Assembly: GCF_025460835.1 (NCBI RefSeq)
Contig: NZ_JAMXAY010000018.1
Coordinates: 18,883-82,882 of the forward strand
Source: Parapedobacter soli
Lineage (GTDB): Bacteria > Bacteroidota > Bacteroidia > Sphingobacteriales > Sphingobacteriaceae
Direction: 5' to 3'
DNA: 64,000 bases
Below the pieces are notes generated by a model, which worked only from the letters and a program-made list of their open reading frames with translations, did no database searches and was not told where the DNA came from. Positions 29,001 through 35,700 of this stretch are shown here, one piece after another. How positions within the stretch are numbered: the first letter of the stretch is position 1; each line of letters opens with the position of its first letter. The translations under genes and the position numbers were made by a program.

Positions 29001-29319
29001 CCTCACGCAATGAACCCGATTGGGCTCCAAACGACTCTATCTTTCTGACCAGTTCCTCGGCGGTTTGTTTGGCTTGTGCTGCCCCATATCTTTCGTGAGC
29101 GACATCACCGGCTAATTTCACGTATGACGCCAGCGAGTCCCCTTGCTGCTCCTCTATGAGAAAATCCAGGTGTTGTTGAAGTAATTGATTGGCCTCAGTT
29201 ACGTTATTGTTATCCAACAATTGTCGTACCTCGGTTTTTATCTGCGCTTCTTGTGCTATCCCTGTTGTAGCCAGGAATGCAATGGGAAACAAAACAGCTA
29301 AAAACACAAGGCATTTCAT
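26068..29319 (-). CDS. TPR-CHAT caspase-like protein, membrane anchored (copy 2)
   Basis: A 1083-residue paralogue of the protein at 13172-16405. It has a signal peptide (ending TTGIAQ), TPR helices over about 25-600 and a CHAT domain at about 690-1040. The dyad residues are His904 in IHIGTHAE and Cys951 in LTACETGKS, followed by ESILAGLWKIDE. A transmembrane helix at about 1056-1072 is followed by SRKPKKGG. Its ATG overlaps the stop of the TPR membrane protein gene (ATGA), so the sigma factor, membrane protein and CHAT genes form a tight operon. The TPR sequence has diverged far more than the catalytic motifs. Confidence 0.9.
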   Translation of the reverse strand: MKCLVFLAVLFPIAFLATTGIAQEAQIKTEVRQLLDNNNVTEANQLLQQHLDFLIEEQQGDSLASYVKLAGDVAHERYGAAQAKQTAEELVRKIESFGAQSGSLREAYADLGEFYGLMGDNKRAYDAHLEALSFAQRATDTPIERLALMQRNLGEYARRMANLDLARKHYLIATDLVSQQPDPDQKQLYQTYMSLGVLSWYSAKLDSAEYFFDKSIEAVKQIDDSPLNTHFRQALLLNNLAGVYSLQGRTSQSIQSMEKCIALLREFLSMPGYADEKKQALSLQFEAIDNLGGAYKELGNYAKTEQLLLYSFEQKKQRLQADDPAIFISQILLGQLYYATSDYKKASEYLIEGREAIKGAGADYLFWDADACYALALIGERQHSDESAERYYKKADSLYALAFADTYDNIYLEFLRKYASFQAKLGRCDTATALAVKTLRYVGDAGNERSLLSFYQLQHLGELAFQCHDFRQAYGYAQRALAEINKFVGQSVTLEDSIKTEGEKVSPLLIRAKASYELSPTKSIAELQSLLAELAQATEIIDRKKRILTDQKDIMAHIASHQTLTDFIKKLHFELYLKTNDSTQLRKGLNIHEGAIYSRMRSRMDYQQALKFAHVPDSVLEEEERLRENIHISLQQNPNDDNAVGAYRHAVDNWNTFLNKLQQRFPAYYQMRYAEEGIALAGIGWSLPENVTVIRYVLSSGSLFAFVSSASGWAFTPLANDSLERYVKLLRDFGQGERPLLEAAHQLYKILWQPLEPSLTGSRVIVVPDGILHHVSFDMLAPVPVASLWELAAVCLLNKYAISYHYSLLALKPGNPSTVMKDNFVAFAPVFSDRNKAAYLSSARRDSLSMDRGYTKLLPLPFTVKLAHKMQREWGGRLFVEERSTAEAFRSNAAYHRIIHIGTHAEANNDHPEYSRLIFTNDGAAGTENSVYLYDIYNCNLIANVAVLTACETGKSGYLNGEGMISMAHAFNYAGSESILAGLWKIDEQSSMVITESFYMHLQMGLPKDLALQRAKLVYLQQAEGRLLAPQYWAGLAIMGDLSPVELQPVTPFRHIMLGVLLISLVVGVIVVSRKPKKGGQSN

Positions 29320-30071
29320 GGAATTGACGTAATATCGTTTAAGAGGGAATCCTTGGCGTGGTGCTCGGTACGGCGCAACTGCATTAATGCATCGGCTTTC
29401 CTACCTTGCTTCAACATGGCCAGCGCCTTATACCAATAGGCATCAGATTGGAATACAGAGGTCGGAGCGGCGGTTACCTTGTCGAGGAATACCACCGCGG
29501 AGTCGGGCTGGCTGTTGGCTAGGTAAGCAACTCCGATAAAATAATTCAGTGTGTCGTTACTCCTATTTTCCACCAATAACGGATACCACTTACCTATGGC
29601 TTTTCGGAAGTCACCGGTCTTATAATCTACCATGGCTTCTTCAAATTCATAATTGTCTGACGTTCCCATTAGTGTTGGTAAGCCGGGGTCGGCCTTATAG
29701 TACCGACTGAACAGCTTCTGTTCCTGTGGTTGTGCCGATCGGAAGAACCATAAGCCCACCATAGTCAACACCAATACGGCCGCGGCGGCCAGCCATCGTA
29801 TACGTTGCCAAAGCGGCTTACTACTAGTAGAAATGACAGCCTCTTCAGGTTGCAACTCAGCATGGAATAAATTTAACTGTTCAGCGATGTTGGCCTCCTT
29901 TATGCCTACAAGCAGTGCACGGACTTCCTCTACTTTCCTTTCAAATACTGGGTCGTCCCTTAAACGTTCGTCAAATACCGAACGTTCATCCGCACCCAAT
30001 TCATCATTCAAATACTCGCTAATGTATGCCAGCTCTTCTTCGTGCAAATCGTATGACGGCTTCTTTTCCAT
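29316..30071 (-). CDS. Single-pass TPR membrane protein in anti-sigma position (copy 2)
   Basis: A 251-residue protein with an acidic cytoplasmic N-terminus (EEELAYISEYLNDELGADER), one transmembrane helix at about 93-110, then a periplasmic TPR-like region (YKTGDFRKAIGKWYPLL and following helices). No zinc-binding HxxxCxxC motif was found. Its start overlaps the sigma gene stop by 1 nt (TAATG) and its stop overlaps the CHAT start by 4 nt. It shares DPGLP just after the membrane helix with the copy at 16417-17154. Anti-sigma function is inferred from position and topology. Confidence 0.8.
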   Translation of the reverse strand: MEKKPSYDLHEEELAYISEYLNDELGADERSVFDERLRDDPVFERKVEEVRALLVGIKEANIAEQLNLFHAELQPEEAVISTSSKPLWQRIRWLAAAAVLVLTMVGLWFFRSAQPQEQKLFSRYYKADPGLPTLMGTSDNYEFEEAMVDYKTGDFRKAIGKWYPLLVENRSNDTLNYFIGVAYLANSQPDSAVVFLDKVTAAPTSVFQSDAYWYKALAMLKQGRKADALMQLRRTEHHAKDSLLNDITSIP

Positions 30072-30640
30072 TATTTCACTCCCTCCTTAAGCACCAGTTC
30101 ACGCAATTGTTTCAGACAACGGTATTTGTTGTTTTTCGCACTAGCCTCCGTCCAGGCAAATTCGGCGGCAATTTCCCGCAGACTTTGTTTGCGGAAGTAG
30201 AACCTTCCCAGCAATTCACGGCAGCGCGCTCCCAAATGCTTATATTGTTTTTTCACGGCGTTGATGTAATCATCGGTTTCTTCGCCTCGTTCATCCGATA
30301 CAACGTCAGATTCGTGCCGTTCATCAACCGGCACCATATATCTATTTTTTTGTTTTCGCAATTCGTCAATCCATTTATTTTTTCCTACCCGCATGAGATA
30401 GGCCTCAAAATCCCCTTCGTCGCGAGGCAAAAACCTTCCAATCTGAATGTTTCTCCATACGGCAAGGAATGCCTCTTGATAAATGTCTTTAGCATCATCG
30501 CCTCCCCCGGAATTTTGCAAAATATAGCGTTCTAAAGCCTCATAATTTGCGATGTAAAGCTGTTTCAATACCGCTTGTTCATCAGAAATGATTCGCTTTA
30601 CAAGGGAGTCGTCTGGTAGTCGGAAAGCAGGTTGGTCCAT
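30071..30640 (-). CDS. ECF-type RNA polymerase sigma factor (copy 2)
   Basis: A 189-residue ECF sigma factor. Region 2 shows DDAKDIYQEAFLAVWRN, and the -10 recognition part ends in KNKWIDELRKQKNR. Region 4 has RFYFRKQSLREIAAEF followed by EASAKNNKYRCLKQLR. It resembles copy 1 in its RFYF-R/K-QSL motif, so the two are paralogues. It is the first gene of the second cassette and probably carries the operon promoter in the 156-nt gap upstream, where only a weak TAAATTAG box is seen. Confidence 0.93.
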   Translation of the reverse strand: MDQPAFRLPDDSLVKRIISDEQAVLKQLYIANYEALERYILQNSGGGDDAKDIYQEAFLAVWRNIQIGRFLPRDEGDFEAYLMRVGKNKWIDELRKQKNRYMVPVDERHESDVVSDERGEETDDYINAVKKQYKHLGARCRELLGRFYFRKQSLREIAAEFAWTEASAKNNKYRCLKQLRELVLKEGVK

Positions 30641-30796
30641 ACGGTCAGCATAGTTTCCGGCTAATTTAATGTTTTATCTCAACAACCTATCAATTTTTGT
30701 CCTGTATTTGTTCAATTCCCTTCAGCCACACCTATTATTTCAATCTACACCTAGGGGCTGAACGCCAAATCCTGGGGACTGGCCTATAATATCCTG

Positions 30797-30967
30797 TCAC
30801 TGAATTTCTCCGAACGCTATGTAGTTCTTCTCCTTTCGGCTATACACATCGGCAATATCCACCTGCACCTCGGCAGGAGGCTCCAGCTGTTTGCTGTCTT
30901 TTATGCAGGCTATAGCACCGGTTAACACCGGGGCAACTAACCAATAATGAAATTTTGCAGTCGTCAT
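30797..30967 (-). CDS. Small lipoprotein, 56 residues
   Basis: An open frame from ATG at 30967 gives MTTAKFHYWLVAPVLTG, then AIAC as a possible lipobox, then a short hydrophilic tail ending YIAFGEIQ. The size is that of small Bacteroidota lipoproteins. A promoter-like element at 30994-31021, related to those upstream of the T9SS cargo and FHA operons, lies 26 nt before the start. The function is unknown, and a chance open frame cannot be ruled out. Confidence 0.5.
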   Translation of the reverse strand: MTTAKFHYWLVAPVLTGAIACIKDSKQLEPPAEVQVDIADVYSRKEKNYIAFGEIQ

Positions 30968-30993
30968 AAACCGAATTTTAGTTGTTTATAGTA

Positions 30994-31021
30994 TTATCGT
31001 TGAGGTTAAAAAAGGTCATCA
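30994..31021 (-). promoter_or_regulatory. Promoter-like element, copy 3 (divergent)
   Basis: On the minus strand the site reads TGATGACCTTTTTT, then a spacer, then CGATAA. It matches copies 1 and 2 in the GACCTTTT core and the CGATA end, with a spacer one base shorter. It lies 26 nt upstream of the 56-residue lipoprotein. Confidence 0.4.
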
Positions 31022-31065
31022 AATAGACCGCTATGGGATAGCAGCACAATTGATAGTGATTATTC

Positions 31066-31506
31066 CTACTGTTTTCGGTAGGTTTCCTTTATCAAACTGC
31101 CATCACCACCCCGATAGGTAACTACAAGCTCCTTACAAGTGAAGCTTAAGATCGTAGACGTGCCTGAGTTTAATATTAGCATGCGGCTACCTACATTGAC
31201 ATCCCACGTGCCGGAAGTGCTTCCACTTGGGTCACATATTTTGCCCGCATCTGTGTAAATGAACGTCCCATCCGCCCTCAATTCGTTGATATCATCTAAC
31301 TCACAGTCGTCGTAGATGTCATGAAGTGCGTCGCGCTCACCGGCTGCCCCAACATAGCTGGCGGCGACGATTTTATATTTACCTGCAAGGGCCGCGACAG
31401 AAATCTCACACTCTTCTCCCGTATCATCCAGTTCTTTTTTCTTACAACCGGTAAAGAGGGATGAAACAATAAACAGTGTGGTTAGTGCAAAAAATAACGA
31501 TCTCAT
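31066..31506 (-). CDS. Lipocalin-like lipoprotein
   Basis: A 146-residue lipoprotein: signal SSLFTGC followed by KKKE. The body fits the small lipocalin-like beta-barrel domain common in Bacteroidota: LAGKYKIVAASY near the start, ELRADGTFIYTD in the middle, then SGTWDVNVGSRMLIL. Such proteins usually lie in the periplasm or outer membrane with unknown ligands. It is 99 nt upstream of the small lipoprotein gene and downstream of a terminator, so it probably has its own promoter. Confidence 0.75.
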   Translation of the reverse strand: MRSLFFALTTLFIVSSLFTGCKKKELDDTGEECEISVAALAGKYKIVAASYVGAAGERDALHDIYDDCELDDINELRADGTFIYTDAGKICDPSGSTSGTWDVNVGSRMLILNSGTSTILSFTCKELVVTYRGGDGSLIKETYRKQ

Positions 31507-31610
31507 GGTGTTCGCTTTAGTCAGTAATTATTCTTGTTAATGCTCATTTTGTTAAGCCGTACATATACTATTTACATATCGTAAAACAGCCAGAACGTCA
31601 TCATAAAATT

Positions 31611-31644
31611 AAAAAGGGCACCCCCCTACAGGAAAGGCACCCCT
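31611..31644 (-). terminator. Probable terminator of the kinase operon
   Basis: On the minus strand GGGTGCC and GGGTGCCC can pair through two G-U pairs around an 11-nt loop, followed directly by TTTTT. It lies 27 nt after the stop of the barrel protein gene. Confidence 0.55.
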
Positions 31645-31670
31645 CATTAAACACATGGAACGGCCGTTAA

Positions 31671-32297
31671 TCAGTTGAGTAGCAACTGAATATTGAATTT
31701 CACACCCAATGTTACATGAAATGCCGTTACGTCTGGCTCTGTACCGGTGTTTTGACCATCGAAAAACTCTTTGTTTTTCCCTTCCAACGAAAAGAGACCT
31801 TTGGCGAACACAGACAATTGTGGATTGAAGAAGTAAGCCACGCCACCGCCCACATGGGGGGTATGCGCCTTTATCCTAACATCCACATAGCCTTCTCCGT
31901 AGCTGATGTCGTTCATGCCGAGTGTCCGGTTACTATAACCTGCTTGGACAAAAGGGCGCCATGCGTGGATTGTACCTAAAAAGTTCAACCGCACGCCAAT
32001 ATCCAACTGACTCATCGACATGGATTTAGCGTCTACATTATCCATGGTTATCGAAGAATATGTGAAGCCCAGGTAAGGCTCGATCAATTCGGTAATCCCG
32101 TAACTCGCCGCCACGCCCGCACCGTACCCACTTCCCGCATCCTCAGCAAGGAGTTCGTAATAATCCGAACTCCACCCCATCATATTCACTCCTGCTGCCA
32201 GATTCAAACCTTTGATGGTTGAACGTTGCATAATCTGTCCGCTAGCAGTGAGGCAGCCTACTGCCACCGCCAATACAAATGTTAATATCGATTTCAT
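31671..32297 (-). CDS. Small outer-membrane beta-barrel protein
   Basis: A 208-residue exported protein with a signal peptide (about 1-20, ending LTASG). It has alternating strands typical of the OmpA/OmpW-like eight-stranded barrel, such as YGAGVAASYGITELIEPYLG and VAYFFNPQLSVFAKGLFSLE. It ends VKFNIQLLLN. It is 38 nt after the kinase gene and is probably the last gene of the FHA-phosphatase-kinase operon. A link to the signalling role is not shown. Confidence 0.8.
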   Translation of the reverse strand: MKSILTFVLAVAVGCLTASGQIMQRSTIKGLNLAAGVNMMGWSSDYYELLAEDAGSGYGAGVAASYGITELIEPYLGFTYSSITMDNVDAKSMSMSQLDIGVRLNFLGTIHAWRPFVQAGYSNRTLGMNDISYGEGYVDVRIKAHTPHVGGGVAYFFNPQLSVFAKGLFSLEGKNKEFFDGQNTGTEPDVTAFHVTLGVKFNIQLLLN

Positions 32298-32335
32298 ATC
32301 TTTTCTTTTTTTACTTTTTTACAATCATTTGTCAA

Positions 32336-34132
32336 CTAAGGTACATCCACCCCTTTCTCCAACATCACTACAAAATCGGGTGATGCCAACATATCCGATA
32401 GCCGGCCACTCAGCTCGCTCTTGGCGAAAGGGATGGTCCGCCCATTGACGCTGCTGACGCCATTGAACCGGATACTCACTTGTTTCGAGCCCACCCGTTG
32501 GATTTCGGCTGTTGCGAGTGCTCCTACAGGAATAATGGTATACCCCTTATAGGTTACGGGCTTGGTAACAGAAAAAGAGAGCTTCCGGCCTTTTTTCAAT
32601 TGGTCTTCGGCCAGCTTTTCTCGCAGGCGCAGGCTTACCGCAACCTGGCCATCCACTACCATACCGGCAGGCGGCGTCTTATCGGATACTGGGTGTATCT
32701 CCTCTTCTACCTCGGCAGGCCTTGGTGTCGTCTCTGCTACCGGCACGCTTACGTCGCTGGCGGTGGTCGTTTCCTCTTCCGACTTCGCAACCTGAGTGAC
32801 CCCATCCACCGCCACGTCACCGGTCTCCTGTTGTGTGGTTCCCGACTGAGACACCCGCCCAGACTGATCCGGCACACTCCCTTCAGCGGGTGTTTTCTCA
32901 GATTCGGTCATAGCTAATAGCTGTTCTACATTGGCCATAGTTGCCGCATCCGTTCCAGCCGGTATACCTGCCACAGAAACTGCCGCACCCATATCTGCTT
33001 TCCCACCTTCCACTCGATCTGATTGCGCTTGCTTTTTCTCAACGGACTGGCCGCTACGGGGCCAAATCAAAAACACCATCGCTAATACCACCAATATCAC
33101 TGCCGCTATACCGACCCCATAAATTACATTGCGGTACTGCTTCTCTTTCACCATCCCATCGGTTGATATTGCCGGGGAGGGCCCGCCACCTATCGCCGTC
33201 GGTTCGAACACCCTCGTTCCGGGCACATCGGCAGCCGGGGCTGCGCCGGTCACCATCAATATTTCCGTCGGGGCAGGAGCACTTTTCTCACGCGGCATAC
33301 GTACCGCTCGATAATTTGGGAATGTGCGGAGCAATGCCTCTCGGAATTGGCTCGTATCGGCAAAACGGCGAGCGGGGTCTGCTTCCATCGCTTTGGCGAT
33401 TATGCCGGCTAATTTACGCGGCACTGTCTTTTTCAATTTATCCAATGGCAGCGGATTACCATTGATGATGGCCTGCATCAGTGCGAACTCGCTTGTCCCC
33501 TTGAAGGGCAATACACCCCCGGCGGCCAATTCGTAGGCTACAACCCCAAGTGCATAGCAATCCGACGCCGGTGAAGGATCCGCTCCTTGAATCAATTCAG
33601 GTGCAAGGTAATCCAATGTGCCGATTACGCTTTTTACTTTTGTAAGGCGATTGGCTTGGTCAGAAATCCGAGCAATACCAAAATCCATGATCTTTACGTC
33701 ACCCTGCGGTGTAAGCATAAGGTTCGCCGGCTTGATGTCTCGATGCAATACATTTTTTTGATGTGCGTATCCCAACCCATCTAATAATGCAACCAAAATA
33801 GGCACCAGTGTATCAGGCTCCAATGCACCATTTTTACGCAAATAGGCATCCATATTATCACCCGCTACGTACTCCATAACCATATAATGGTCACTACCTT
33901 CTTGGATATAATTATAAAGCAATGCGATATTGGGGTGCGACAACCGGCTTAATATCCGGGCTTCGTTTGTGAAGCGCTGCAAAAACGTAGGGTCATACAC
34001 CAAGTTAGCATTAAGGTTCTTGATGGCCACTTTGCGGTCAAGGGCCAGGTCAACAGCCAAATAAACTTTGCCCATGCCTCCTTCGCCCAAAAGCGCATCC
34101 ACCCGGTATCCCTGTATGGTTTTTCCAATCAT
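32336..34132 (-). CDS. Membrane Ser/Thr protein kinase (Hanks type)
   Basis: A 598-residue kinase. The cytoplasmic N-terminal domain has the Gly-rich loop GEGGMGKVYLA (16-26), ATP lysine Lys38, HRD at 130-132, DFG at 150-152 and APE at 177-179, so it should be active. One transmembrane helix lies at about 337-358. The extracytoplasmic part is a Thr/Glu-rich linker and then a C-terminal beta domain (about 490-598). There are no PASTA repeats. It lies 4 nt after the PP2C phosphatase gene, an expected kinase-phosphatase pair. Confidence 0.93.
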   Translation of the reverse strand: MIGKTIQGYRVDALLGEGGMGKVYLAVDLALDRKVAIKNLNANLVYDPTFLQRFTNEARILSRLSHPNIALLYNYIQEGSDHYMVMEYVAGDNMDAYLRKNGALEPDTLVPILVALLDGLGYAHQKNVLHRDIKPANLMLTPQGDVKIMDFGIARISDQANRLTKVKSVIGTLDYLAPELIQGADPSPASDCYALGVVAYELAAGGVLPFKGTSEFALMQAIINGNPLPLDKLKKTVPRKLAGIIAKAMEADPARRFADTSQFREALLRTFPNYRAVRMPREKSAPAPTEILMVTGAAPAADVPGTRVFEPTAIGGGPSPAISTDGMVKEKQYRNVIYGVGIAAVILVVLAMVFLIWPRSGQSVEKKQAQSDRVEGGKADMGAAVSVAGIPAGTDAATMANVEQLLAMTESEKTPAEGSVPDQSGRVSQSGTTQQETGDVAVDGVTQVAKSEEETTTASDVSVPVAETTPRPAEVEEEIHPVSDKTPPAGMVVDGQVAVSLRLREKLAEDQLKKGRKLSFSVTKPVTYKGYTIIPVGALATAEIQRVGSKQVSIRFNGVSSVNGRTIPFAKSELSGRLSDMLASPDFVVMLEKGVDVP

Positions 34133-34136
34133 GTCG

Positions 34137-35027
34137 TCACGGATTTGGCTTACTGTTTTCTAAAAATTCCTGCGTGTTCTTCAACGCCGTATCCTGTTCC
34201 AATGGCTGTATACGGCCCAGTACCACCGTAATATTATCGTGTCCACCGCGGCGCTTTGCTTCATCTACCATCTCCCGGGCCGTATCGGCACGGTCAGCAC
34301 CCTCATTCAAGTATGTCTTGATCTCATCATCCGATAGGTACTCATATAACCCGTCTGAACAGAGGAAAATAATATCACCGGGTGCTGCGCCGCCTTCTTT
34401 GCACGATACTTCGGGCTCTACCGTGGCTGCCGCACCCAGCGCCTGCATCAGGACATTCCTTTTCGGATGCTTGTTCGCCTCTTCGTGGGCCAACGTCCCT
34501 GTTTGAATAAGGTACTGTACATACGTTTGGTCCGCTGTCATCCGTGTCAGCTGCCCTTCGCGCCAATGGTATGCCCTGCTGTCACCGACATGCGCAACGT
34601 ATAAGGCATCGCCGATAGTGACCACGGCTGTACATGTCGTGCCCATTCCCTTATGGGGCTCTTCCTGGCCTGCTCGGTATATCTCCGTATTGACCAAGTG
34701 GAATGCCTTCTTAAGCCGATCCAGCACCTCCCCCCGTCCGCCGAAAAACAGTTTTGATATCCGCTCCACAGCCATCCTGCTAGCCACCTCGCCACTGTTG
34801 TGCCCGCCCATGCCGTCCGCCAGCACCAGCATCATACCCCGGTCCACTCGCATACTTCCATTTTCGGGGTAAACCGCAGCTGCACTGTCCTCGTTGTTAG
34901 ACCGAACGTTGCCCACATCCGAGACAATCTGGATATTCAGAGGCCCAACACGCCCTGCTTGCGCCAGGATTGCCAACGGCAGGTCGTGCCACTTGCCCGG
35001 TCGAAACCATTTGGCCCATGTTTTCAT
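34137..35027 (-). CDS. PP2C-family Ser/Thr phosphatase
   Basis: A 296-residue protein phosphatase of the Stp type that reverses Ser/Thr phosphorylation. Metal-binding motifs are in place: SDVGNVRSNNEDS near the start, LADGMGGHNSGEVAS, GTTCTAVV, HVGDSRAYHW, FLCSDGLYEYL and GGHDNITVVLG. It has an N-terminal extension of about 30 residues before the core. Its start overlaps the upstream membrane protein gene by 4 nt (ATGA) and its stop is 4 nt from the kinase start, so the three are translationally linked. Confidence 0.94.
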   Translation of the reverse strand: MKTWAKWFRPGKWHDLPLAILAQAGRVGPLNIQIVSDVGNVRSNNEDSAAAVYPENGSMRVDRGMMLVLADGMGGHNSGEVASRMAVERISKLFFGGRGEVLDRLKKAFHLVNTEIYRAGQEEPHKGMGTTCTAVVTIGDALYVAHVGDSRAYHWREGQLTRMTADQTYVQYLIQTGTLAHEEANKHPKRNVLMQALGAAATVEPEVSCKEGGAAPGDIIFLCSDGLYEYLSDDEIKTYLNEGADRADTAREMVDEAKRRGGHDNITVVLGRIQPLEQDTALKNTQEFLENSKPNP

Positions 35028-35689
35028 ATACGCGATTGCCTACGGAGGAATAACAGCCCAATCACCGACAGCAGCGAAGCACCCAGCAATGAGTAACCTG
35101 CTGTCTTCATCCGTGCATCGCCCGTGGCTATCACGCTCTCCGTTGGCCGCTTGTATTTGATGGTGATGTAGTTGAATTCATCCTTGTCAAATTCCATCCC
35201 GGTTACATCCGTCGGCAAAGTAACCCGCATATTGGTTTGGAGCACGTTGTAGCCCATATTTTGGGAGATCGAGGCCGTGAAACTATTTTCCGTGATTTTA
35301 ACGGGTTGCGTTTCTCGGAGCCCCAATTCGGCTATCCAGTTATCCTTACCGAGGTATTTCACTGCACCTTTCGCTTTGTAGGTCAGCCGGAAGCTGCGGT
35401 CCATCTCGTTGGGTTCATAATTGAAATCGTAGAGGTACAGCGGGCTTAGTGATTTCTCGATATTACGTTTCAGATTAGAAGCATTCCCGGCGCCATAGGC
35501 ATAATTCCACCACTGCCACTGCATTGCGTTCAATTTACCGGAAATAGTAAACGTGGCATTTCCTGCCGAATCGATATGTGCCTCGCTATTGAATATCATC
35601 GGTTCCTTCACTGTCTGCTGCCCCAATACCAGCAACGTGGCGATCGCCATAACGGTAACCACGGCAAAAAGCTTTTTCATGATTTTCAT
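35024..35689 (-). CDS. Exported membrane protein of the phosphosignalling operon, function unknown
   Basis: A 221-residue protein with a signal peptide (about 1-23) and one C-terminal helix (GYSLLGASLLSVIGLLFL) followed by RRQSRI. Most of the protein should lie outside the cytoplasm, anchored at its C-terminus. The middle is beta-rich (FRLTYKAKGAVKYLG and later TLPTDVTGMEFDKDEFNY). No family is recognised. It lies 11 nt after the FHA gene and overlaps the phosphatase gene, so it is probably a partner of that system. The start could also be Met4 (35680). Confidence 0.75.
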   Translation of the reverse strand: MKIMKKLFAVVTVMAIATLLVLGQQTVKEPMIFNSEAHIDSAGNATFTISGKLNAMQWQWWNYAYGAGNASNLKRNIEKSLSPLYLYDFNYEPNEMDRSFRLTYKAKGAVKYLGKDNWIAELGLRETQPVKITENSFTASISQNMGYNVLQTNMRVTLPTDVTGMEFDKDEFNYITIKYKRPTESVIATGDARMKTAGYSLLGASLLSVIGLLFLRRQSRI

Positions 35690-35700
35690 CGTTAATAAGT

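Noticed and set aside
13172..30640. CHAT genes considered as part of a phage-defence operon
   Set aside because: There is no gasdermin, Cas7-11 or other effector near them. Signal peptides and membrane helices place both outside the cytoplasm, and the neighbours are sigma and envelope genes.
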